Source: Pseudomonadota bacterium
GTDB lineage: Bacteria > Pseudomonadota > Alphaproteobacteria > Rhizobiales > Tepidamorphaceae
DNA: 64,000 bases
Direction: 5' to 3'
Assembly: GCA_023458595.1 (NCBI GenBank)
Contig: JAEWYT010000199.1
Coordinates: forward strand, 1-64,000
This document shows, in pieces, positions 16,091 through 22,979 of the stretch (its first letter is position 1; every line of letters begins with the position of its first letter). Below the pieces are notes generated by a model that was given only the letters and a program-made list of their open reading frames with translations, ran no database searches and was not told the DNA's origin. Both the position numbers and the translations under genes were made by a program.

Positions 16091-17434
16091 ATGGGACGCA
16101 ATCTGACCAACAGCAACGCTCACTTCAAACGCGCGCTGACGCGCCTGCCGCTCGGCGTTGCCTCGAATTTCCGCTACTGGGGCGACGAGCGCACGATCTA
16201 CGTGAAGAAGGGCCGCGGCGGTCGCATCTGGGACATCGACGACAACAGCTATGTCGACTACCGCCTCGGCTACGGTCCGGCGATTCTCGGTTACGCCGAT
16301 CCGCGCGTCGACGAGGCGGCGCGTCAGGGCATGGAAGTCGGCGGCGTCTTCGCCCTGTCGACCGAGCTCGAGTTCGAGGTCGCCGACCGCATGGCCGGGA
16401 TGGTGTCCTCGGTCGATCTCGTCCGCTTCTCCAATTCCGGCACCGAAGCCGTCATGGCCGCGCTGCGGCTCGCCCGCGGCTACACCGGCAAGGATTCCTA
16501 CGTGATCCTGGAAGGCGGCTACCACGGCCTGTTCGACGCCGCGCTATGGATGACGGCGATGGACAAGTGGGACCCGGCCAGGACCGACGCCGAGCCACCG
16601 GTGGTGCCCTATTCGCAGGGCGTGCCGCAGGTAACGCGCGAGCTCCTGCATTTCACGCCGATGAACGACGCCGACCGGCTCGAGCACATCTTCAAGCAGC
16701 ACGGCGACCGGATCGCCGCCTTGCTGATCGAGCCGATCCAGGGCAACTGCTGCGGAATCACCGCCGATCCCGACTATGTTCGCGCCGCCCGCCAGCTCTG
16801 CGACAAGTACGGCATCCTGCTCATCATCGACGAGGTGAAGACCGGCTTCCGCGTCGCCAGGGGCGGCGTCCAGGAACTGATGGGCGTCGAGGCGGACATC
16901 TGCACCTTCGCCAAGGCGATGGCGAACGGCTATCAGATCGCCGCCATCGGCGGCCGCGAGGAGATCATGCGCAGGTTCGGCAGGGGCGTCGCCCACGGCG
17001 GCACCTACACCGCCCACTCGGTGGCGCTCGCCGCCGCCGCCAGGACGCTTCAGATCATCGACGAGACGCCGGTGCTGGAGACGATCGCCGACTACGGCAC
17101 GCGCATGCAGGCCGGCATGTCGAAGGTCCTCAACGCCCGCGGAATCGCCCATTCCTTCGCCGGCCATCCCTCGATGGGCGGCCTGTTCTTCGCCGACAAG
17201 GCGCCGGCGAGCTACCGCGACTGGAAGAGCTCGGACTACACCTTCTACGACACGATGGCCCGCCATCTGCACGACGAGGGCGTGCTCTGCGAGCCCGATT
17301 CCCGCGAGCCCTGGTTCATCTGCGAGGCCCACGACGACGACTGCCTGAAGGACACGCTGAAGGGCTTCGAGCGGGCCGTCGACAGGACGATCGACGAGCT
17401 CAGCCGCGGCGAGAAGCGCCGGGCAACGAATTGA
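16091..17434 (+). CDS. Class III PLP-dependent aminotransferase (glutamate-1-semialdehyde aminomutase-like)
   Basis: A 447-residue fold-type I enzyme of the class III omega-aminotransferase group. SNSGTEAVMAALRLARG (about 114-130) binds the cofactor phosphate, IIDEVKTGF supplies the pyridine-N aspartate (D247) and FAKAMANGY carries the PLP lysine (K275). The overall shape (NAHFKRALTRLPLGV at the N-terminus) is like glutamate-1-semialdehyde aminomutase, but the context is catabolic and no haem genes adjoin. It probably removes an amino group from the substrate imported by the divergent transporter. It begins the plus-strand half of the regulon, 199 bp from the methyltransferase. Confidence 0.87.
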   Translation: MGRNLTNSNAHFKRALTRLPLGVASNFRYWGDERTIYVKKGRGGRIWDIDDNSYVDYRLGYGPAILGYADPRVDEAARQGMEVGGVFALSTELEFEVADRMAGMVSSVDLVRFSNSGTEAVMAALRLARGYTGKDSYVILEGGYHGLFDAALWMTAMDKWDPARTDAEPPVVPYSQGVPQVTRELLHFTPMNDADRLEHIFKQHGDRIAALLIEPIQGNCCGITADPDYVRAARQLCDKYGILLIIDEVKTGFRVARGGVQELMGVEADICTFAKAMANGYQIAAIGGREEIMRRFGRGVAHGGTYTAHSVALAAAARTLQIIDETPVLETIADYGTRMQAGMSKVLNARGIAHSFAGHPSMGGLFFADKAPASYRDWKSSDYTFYDTMARHLHDEGVLCEPDSREPWFICEAHDDDCLKDTLKGFERAVDRTIDELSRGEKRRATN

Positions 17435-17570
17435 GGGGCGCCGCATGCCGCGGGGCTGGACGCCTTCCCGCAACACCTCGTCGCACGCCTGCGCGCGGTC
17501 GCACGGCCCCTCGCCGCACCGCCCCGCGGGGTCCTGCCCGCGCAGTCTCCGCCGGCATTCCTCGCCGACC

Positions 17571-17665
17571 CGTAGCCCGGATGGAGCGCCAGCGTAATCC
17601 GGGGCCGCGCCCTGCCGGATCGCGACGCCGTTCCCGCATTGCGCTCGCGCTCCATGCGGGCTACG
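17571..17665. repeat. Intergenic inverted-repeat element (CGTAGCCCGGATGGAGCG family)
   Basis: Two 33-bp arms, 17571-17603 and 17633-17665, match in inverted orientation at about 28 positions, with a 29-bp spacer. The sequence type CGTAGCCCGGATG...AGCG...AATCCGGG is widespread between genes in proteobacterial genomes. The 289-bp gap it occupies, between the aminotransferase and first oxidoreductase, shows nothing else recognisable. Confidence 0.65.
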
Positions 17666-17723
17666 CCGCTTGGGGAAGAGCATCGGCCTTTTTCGGGGCC
17701 GGTGCTCACGGGGTGACGCCGCA

Positions 17724-19343
17724 ATGAAAACCTGGGATGCCATCGTCGTGGGCGCCGGCCACAACGGCCTCGTCGCCGCCTGCTATCTGGCGCGCGCCGG
17801 GCTCGACGTGCTGCTGCTGGAGAAGAACGACTGGGTCGGCGGCGCCGCCGTCAGCCGCTCGCTCTATCCCGGCTTCCTCTATTCGAACTGCTCCTACGTC
17901 TGCAGCCTGCTGCGCCCCGAGATCATGCGCGACCTCGACCTGCCCCGGCACGGCCTGCAGGTGATCCCCTACGAGGGCGGCGGCGTCTTCACCCGCGATG
18001 GCGACTGTCTCGGCACCTACCGCCAGCACGACGCCCACCGCCGCGAGATCGCCCGCTTCTCGATGCGCGACGCGGAGGCCTACGACCGCTATTCCACCGA
18101 CGTGATCCGTCAGTGCCGGTTCATCCGCCCCTTCCTCCTGCGCACGCCACCGGACCCGACCTCGTTCCGACCCCGCGACGTGCAGGAACTTCTCTATCTC
18201 GGCCGCAAGTTCTACGACCTGACCGAAGCGGAGATGTACGACACCATCCGCTTCTGGACGATGCCGATCGCCGAATTCCTCGACGAGTATTTCGAGACCG
18301 ACGTCGTCAAGGCGAACTTCTGCATCTCCGGCATCATCGGCACCGCGCTCGGGCCGATGTCGCCCGGCACCGCCTATGTCCTGTTGCACCACTACATGGG
18401 CGAGGTCGACGGGGCGATCGGCGCCTGGGGCTTCGCCCGCGGCGGCATGGGCGCGATCTCGGCTTCCCTCGCCTCCTCCTTCGCCGCCGCCGGCGGCACC
18501 ATCCGCACCGGCGCCGGCGTCGACAAGGTGCTGGTCAGGAACGGCCGCAGCGCCGGCGTCGTCCTCGACACCGGCGAGGAGGTCCATGCGAGGCTCGTCG
18601 TCTCCAATCTCGACGTGAAGCGCACCTTCCTGAAGCTCGTCGAGGAGGACGAACTGCCCGGCGGCTTCGTCAAGCAGGTGAAAAACTTCAAGATCCGCGG
18701 CTCCTCGGGCAAGGTGAACATCGCCCTGGACGGCCTGCCGACCTTCCCGGCGCTGCCGGAGGGCTCGTCGATCTATCGCGGCGACATGCATTTCACCGAC
18801 TCGGTGGAACGCATGGAGCGCGCCTACGACGACTGGAAGGCCGGGCGCTGGTCGGCCGACCCCTTCCTCGACATGATGATCCCGACGACCATCGACCCGA
18901 CGATGACGCCGCCGGGCAAGCACTTCATGAGCTGCTTCGTCCAGTACTGTCCGCCCAAGGTCGAGGGCCACGACTGGACCGACGCCGACCGCTACGCCTT
19001 CGGCAAGACGGTGATCGACCAGATCGCCGAATATTCGCCGGACTTCAGGGACCTGATCCTGCATGCCGAGGTGCGCACGCCGCGTGAACTGGAGGCAGAG
19101 GTCGGCCTCACCGAAGGCAACATCTTCCAGGGCGAACTGACCTTCGACCAGCTCCTCTTCAACAGACCCGTGCCGGGCTATGCCCAGTACCGCAGCCCGA
19201 TCGACGGCCTCTACATGTGCGGCTCCTCGACCCACCCCGGCGGCGGCGTCATGGGCGCCCCCGGCCGCAACGCGGCGGCCGAGATCCTGCGCGACCTGAA
19301 GAAGCCCGCCACCGACATGAGCGACGCCTATGCGGTGCTTTAG
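17724..19343 (+). CDS. CrtI/phytoene-desaturase-like FAD-dependent oxidoreductase (first copy)
   Basis: A 539-residue flavoprotein of the NAD(P)/FAD oxidoreductase group related to carotenoid desaturases and amine oxidases. The FAD-binding GAGHNGLVAACYLARAG begins at about residue 10 and the C-terminal flavin-contact CGSSTHPGGGVMGAPGRNAA lies near the end. No other carotenoid gene is present, so carotenoid synthesis is very unlikely. Together with its paralogue at 19923-21479, an aminotransferase and a GcvT-like protein, it more likely oxidises an amine or an N-methyl group. The frame extends upstream to 17670; the ATG at 17724 starts at the conserved N-terminus. Confidence 0.82.
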   Translation: MKTWDAIVVGAGHNGLVAACYLARAGLDVLLLEKNDWVGGAAVSRSLYPGFLYSNCSYVCSLLRPEIMRDLDLPRHGLQVIPYEGGGVFTRDGDCLGTYRQHDAHRREIARFSMRDAEAYDRYSTDVIRQCRFIRPFLLRTPPDPTSFRPRDVQELLYLGRKFYDLTEAEMYDTIRFWTMPIAEFLDEYFETDVVKANFCISGIIGTALGPMSPGTAYVLLHHYMGEVDGAIGAWGFARGGMGAISASLASSFAAAGGTIRTGAGVDKVLVRNGRSAGVVLDTGEEVHARLVVSNLDVKRTFLKLVEEDELPGGFVKQVKNFKIRGSSGKVNIALDGLPTFPALPEGSSIYRGDMHFTDSVERMERAYDDWKAGRWSADPFLDMMIPTTIDPTMTPPGKHFMSCFVQYCPPKVEGHDWTDADRYAFGKTVIDQIAEYSPDFRDLILHAEVRTPRELEAEVGLTEGNIFQGELTFDQLLFNRPVPGYAQYRSPIDGLYMCGSSTHPGGGVMGAPGRNAAAEILRDLKKPATDMSDAYAVL

Positions 19344-19477
19344 CCACAGCGACGGCGGCGCGGACCGTCCTCTCCTTCGCCATCCCGGCGGCGCGGACTA
19401 CCCGCTCTGCCGTCATTCTGGCGGCAGCCCCTCCCCTCGCGCTCGTCATCTCGCCGGCAGCACCTCTCCTCTCCCTC

Positions 19478-19577
19478 GTCATCCCGGCCGGAGCGAAGCG
19501 GAGAGCCGGGATCGGAGAACCACCGCCCTCTCCGTGCCTTCCCGATCCCGGCTCGGCCTGACGGCCGTCCGGGACGA
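19478..19577. repeat. Inverted-repeat element, GTCATCCCGGCCGGAGCGAA type
   Basis: It starts with GTCATCCCGGCCGGAGCGAA and ends with GTCCGGGACGAC, with internal complementary GCCGGGATC and GATCCCGGC. The outer and inner arms pair as in the rhizobial intergenic repeat family that opens with GTCATCCCGGC. One copy only was noticed in this window. Confidence 0.55.
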
Positions 19578-19622
19578 CGACGGATGTGGGTGGGCCCAGA
19601 CCGCGGCCACATATTCAGCCAT

Positions 19623-19706
19623 CATGCCCGGGCTTGTCCCGGGTATCCACGAACAGCCTTTCCGCGTCGCCAAGACGTGGATGGCCGGGACAAGCCCGGC
19701 CATGAC
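19623..19706. repeat. Inverted-repeat element, copy A (CATGCCCGGGCTTGTCCCGG)
   Basis: The left arm CATGCCCGGGCTTGTCCCGG is the near-exact reverse complement of CCGGGACAAGCCCGGCCATG at the right end. The middle contains a CCACG/CGTGG pair. A second copy at 19812-19895 shares most of the 84 bp, so this is a dispersed repeat duplicated locally. Confidence 0.7.
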
Positions 19707-19811
19707 GACGGACAGGTTTGAAGTAGGTCCGCATGCCGCGACGTCCTCCGGCGTCCGAAGCCGTATCCGCAGTGCCGTTCGTGCTCAGGTCTCCACCACA
19801 CCCTCGGCCGT

Positions 19812-19895
19812 CATGCCCGGACTTGTTCCGGGCATCCACGAGCAGCCTTCCCGCGTCGCCGGGGCGTGGGTCGCCGGGACCAGCCCGGCCATGAC
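19812..19895. repeat. Inverted-repeat element, copy B
   Basis: Same layout and length as the element at 19623-19706, with scattered substitutions. The right arm has CCGGGACCAGCCCGGCCATG. Both copies run in the same direction and are followed by ACGACGGA-AGG, so the repeated unit may extend about 10 bp further. It ends 27 bp before the start of the second oxidoreductase gene. Confidence 0.7.
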
Positions 19896-19922
19896 GACGG
19901 ATAGGCTCGAGGTGACCCGCCG

Positions 19923-21479
19923 ATGACCGCACGCTCCTGTGACGTCATTGTCGTCGGCGGCGGCCACAACGGGCTCGTCTGCGCCGCACTGCTGGCTGAG
20001 GCCGGGCGCAAGGTCGTGCTCGTCGAGGCGGCGGACGAGGTCGGCGGCGCCGCGCGCACCGTGGAGTTCGCGCCGGGATACAAGGCGAGCCAGGTCGCCC
20101 ATGTGCTGAACCAGCTCCACCCGGAGATCGAGAGGAAGCTCGACCTGAAGCGTCACGGCCTTGAGCTCGCGGCCGCCAACATCCCGACGACGGCGCTTTC
20201 CGCCGACAGCCGCCACCTGACCCTGCACGGTCCCTTCGGCGCGCGCATCGACGGCGACCTGTCGTCGGAAGACCGGGCCAACTGGACCGGCCTGCGCGAG
20301 AAGCTGATGCGCTTCGCCACGGTGCTGAAGCCCGCCCTCGCCGATATCCCGCCGCGGCAGAAGAACGGCTCGCGCGCGGACATGATGACGCTGGCGAAAC
20401 TCGGCTTCTCGATCCGCCGGCTCGGCCGCGCCGACATGCGCGAGTTCCTGCGCATGCTGCTGATGAACGTCGCCGACGTGCTCAACGAGGAGATCGAGGA
20501 CGAGCGGCTGAAGGGTGCGCTCGCCCTCGACGGCGTGCTCGGCACCCACATGGCGCCGATGTCGCCCAATTCGCTGCTCGTGCTTTACTACCGCCTCGCC
20601 GGCGAGGTGGGCGGCATGCAGGGGGCCAACGCCCTGCCGAAGGGCGGCATGGGATCGGTTTCCGCCGCGCTCGCCTCGGCCGCCAGGGCCGCCGGCGTCG
20701 AGGTCCTGACCGGCTCGCCGGTGAGGAGCATCCTGGTCGAGAACGACCGCGCCGCCGGCGTCGTTCTGGACACCGGCGAGGAGATTCGCGCCAGGACCGT
20801 CGCCTCCGCCGCCAATCCGCGCACCACCCTGCTCGACCTGCTCGGGACGCGGCATCTCGACACCGGCCTGGTGCGCCGGGTAAAGAACATCCGGATGCGC
20901 GGCAACGTCGCCCGTGTGCTGCTCGCTCTCAACGGCCTGCCCGCCTTCAGGGGCGTCGACGAGTCGGCCCTTGCCGGCCGCCTGATCGTCTCCCCGTCGA
21001 TGACGGCGCTGGAAGAGGCCTTCAACCCGGTGAAATACCGCGCCTCCTCCGCCGAGCCCGCTTTGGAGATCGTCGTCCCGACCCTGAGCGACCCCTCGCT
21101 CGCGCCCGCCGGCAAGCACGTCCTGTCGATCAACGCCATCTACGCGACCTGCGAGCCGGACGCAGACCGCACCGACTTCGAGGGGCGCGTGAAGAAGGTG
21201 CTCGAGACCTACGCCCCCGGCATCGGCGACAAGATAGTGGCGGAACAGACGCTGATGCCCGCCGACATAGAGGAGGCCTGCCGCATGCCCGGCGGCCACT
21301 GGCACCACGGCGAATTGGCGATCGACCAGATGTTCATGCTGCGCCCGGTGCCCGGCATCGCCCAGTACCAGACGCCGATGCCCGGCCTCTATCTCTGCGG
21401 CGCCGGCAGCCATCCCGGCGGCGGCGTGATGGGGGCCGCCGGCATGAACGCGGCCCGGCGGATTTTGGCGGAGGGCTGA
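19923..21479 (+). CDS. CrtI/phytoene-desaturase-like FAD-dependent oxidoreductase (second copy)
   Basis: A 518-residue paralogue of the protein at 17724-19343. It has the FAD motif GGGHNGLVCAALLAEAG at about 12-28, a middle LPKGGMGSVSAALASAARAAG matching FARGGMGAISASLASSFAAAG of the first copy, and the C-terminal CGAGSHPGGGVMGAAGMNAA. The two probably form a heteromer or act on successive intermediates. It is followed by a repeat-containing gap and the GcvT-like gene. The function is inferred from neighbours, not from close resemblance to a characterised enzyme. Confidence 0.82.
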   Translation: MTARSCDVIVVGGGHNGLVCAALLAEAGRKVVLVEAADEVGGAARTVEFAPGYKASQVAHVLNQLHPEIERKLDLKRHGLELAAANIPTTALSADSRHLTLHGPFGARIDGDLSSEDRANWTGLREKLMRFATVLKPALADIPPRQKNGSRADMMTLAKLGFSIRRLGRADMREFLRMLLMNVADVLNEEIEDERLKGALALDGVLGTHMAPMSPNSLLVLYYRLAGEVGGMQGANALPKGGMGSVSAALASAARAAGVEVLTGSPVRSILVENDRAAGVVLDTGEEIRARTVASAANPRTTLLDLLGTRHLDTGLVRRVKNIRMRGNVARVLLALNGLPAFRGVDESALAGRLIVSPSMTALEEAFNPVKYRASSAEPALEIVVPTLSDPSLAPAGKHVLSINAIYATCEPDADRTDFEGRVKKVLETYAPGIGDKIVAEQTLMPADIEEACRMPGGHWHHGELAIDQMFMLRPVPGIAQYQTPMPGLYLCGAGSHPGGGVMGAAGMNAARRILAEG

Positions 21480-21521
21480 GAATGCACCGCTTCGTCCCGC
21501 ACCTCTTGCAAGCGCCGCAGT

Positions 21522-21615
21522 GGGCCCCGGATCAAGTCCGGGGCACGCGGTCTTTCGTGGCGCGTGGCATGAGCGGAAAACCACGACCTGGTGCCCTGGA
21601 CTTGATCCAGGGCCC
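21522..21615. repeat. Inverted-repeat element, GGGCCCCGGATCAAGTCCGGGGCA type
   Basis: Arms at 21522-21545 and 21592-21615 are reverse complements at 22 of 24 positions, separated by 46 bp. Each arm also contains its own small dyad (CCCCGGATCAAGTCCGGGG). It fills most of the gap before the GcvT-like gene and is another member of the dispersed repeats in this cluster. Confidence 0.65.
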
Positions 21616-21657
21616 AGAACGGCGGTCACGGCAGACCCGGACGGGAGCGTTGCACCC

Positions 21658-22875
21658 ATGACCCGCCTGCGCAACACGCTGACCCGCGAGCATTTCCGCA
21701 CCCCCCTGTGGCAGACGCCCTTCCATCCGCGCATCGAGTCGCTGTCGAAGACGCACGCCTGGTACGCCTGGGGCGGCTACCAGGCGGCCCAGTCGATCCG
21801 CGACGAGGAGCAGGAATATTTCGCGATCCGCAACGCCGCGAGCCTGTTCGACGTGACGCCGATGGTGAAGTACCGGATCGCCGGCCCCGATGCCGAGGCT
21901 TTCTGCGACCGGCTCACCGTCCGCGACGTCGCCAGGCACGGCGTCGGCCGCGTCCAGTACACCTGCTGGTGCGACGACGAGGGCAAGGTGCTCGACGACG
22001 GCACCCTGTTCCGCTTCTCGCCGACCGAGTTCCGCCTGCTCTGCCAGGAGCGGCACCTGAACTGGCTGCTGGATTCCGCCATCGGCTACGATGTCGGGAT
22101 CGAGGAGATCACCGAGGAGATCGCCGGCCTGTCGCTGCAAGGGCCGACCTCCTACGCCGTGCTCAAGGCGGCCGGCTTTACGGGTATCGAGATGCTGAAG
22201 CCCTTCCAGATCGCGGCCTTCACGGCCGGCGGCATCGAGATCACGGTGTCGCGCACCGGCTTCACCGGCGACCTCGGCTACGAACTGTTCGTCGCCCCGG
22301 GCAACGCGCTGAAGCTCTGGGATCTGCTGATGGTGGCCGGCCGCATCCACGGGATCACCCCGATCGGCTACTCGGCGCTGAACCTCGCCCGCCTCGAGGC
22401 CGGCTTCATCGTCGCCAACGCCGACTTCATGGCCTCCGAGATGGCGATCCGCACCGACCGGCGGCGGTCTCCTTACGAGATCGGCCTCGGCTGGCTGGTT
22501 GCGCTGGACAAGCCGCGCCACTTCAACGGCCGTCGTGCCCTGATCGCGGAGCAGGCCAGCAATTCCTCCCGTTATTGCCTCGTCGGGCTCGACATCGACG
22601 GCAACGTGGAGGCCGAGCATTCGCTGGTCTATCACCGCGGCAAGAAGGAGGTCGGCCACATCACCGCCGGCGCCTGGTCGCCGACGACGAAGCGCAACAT
22701 CGCCCTCGCCTCGCTGAAGCGGCCCTATGGCGACACGGTGACCGACGACCTCTGGGTCGAGATCTACGCCATGCGCGAGCTGGAATATCAAAAGCTCATG
22801 GTGCGCGCCCGCGTGGTCGACCGGCCCTTCTTCGTCCATCCGCGCCGCACCGCGACGCCGCCCGGGGAGGTCTGA
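21658..22875 (+). CDS. GcvT-like aminomethyltransferase-fold protein
   Basis: A 405-residue protein of the GcvT/DmdA/YgfZ fold, which binds tetrahydrofolate and accepts a methyl or methylene unit. Family features are the early NAASLFDVTPMVKYRI segment, GLSLQGPTSYAVLKAAGF in the middle and SRTGFTGDLGYELFV at about 197-211, then the C-terminal barrel domain. With adjacent flavin oxidoreductases this resembles the logic of dimethylglycine and sarcosine dehydrogenases, where a flavin domain demethylates and a GcvT domain traps the carbon on folate. The ATG at 21658 lies after the repeat; the frame opens earlier but within the repeat. Substrate is unknown. Confidence 0.82.
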   Translation: MTRLRNTLTREHFRTPLWQTPFHPRIESLSKTHAWYAWGGYQAAQSIRDEEQEYFAIRNAASLFDVTPMVKYRIAGPDAEAFCDRLTVRDVARHGVGRVQYTCWCDDEGKVLDDGTLFRFSPTEFRLLCQERHLNWLLDSAIGYDVGIEEITEEIAGLSLQGPTSYAVLKAAGFTGIEMLKPFQIAAFTAGGIEITVSRTGFTGDLGYELFVAPGNALKLWDLLMVAGRIHGITPIGYSALNLARLEAGFIVANADFMASEMAIRTDRRRSPYEIGLGWLVALDKPRHFNGRRALIAEQASNSSRYCLVGLDIDGNVEAEHSLVYHRGKKEVGHITAGAWSPTTKRNIALASLKRPYGDTVTDDLWVEIYAMRELEYQKLMVRARVVDRPFFVHPRRTATPPGEV

Positions 22876-22979
22876 CGCAATTCGGCGCCGGATTCCGGAT
22901 GCCCGGCCGGCACGAGACGTGACACTATAGATGCCGCAACCCGGCGCCGTCGGAAGCGCCACGAGCAAGCCCCGCAGCC

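Larger units (their letters stand above)
19344..19922. other. 579-bp intergenic region packed with repeats
   Basis: No credible gene was seen in this stretch between the two oxidoreductase paralogues. It contains degenerate GTCATC-CGGC units near 19400-19470 and three better inverted-repeat elements listed separately (19478-19577, 19623-19706, 19812-19895). It splits two genes that would otherwise be expected to be adjacent in an operon. Confidence 0.7.

Noticed and set aside
19344..19922. CRISPR array or tandem-repeat locus
   Set aside because: The repeats are inverted-repeat elements of different families, only one of which occurs twice, with no regular spacers and no cas genes.
17724..21479. 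Carotenoid biosynthesis locus
   Set aside because: No crtB, crtE or crtY homologue is nearby; the two desaturase-like genes sit among an aminotransferase and a GcvT-like gene.
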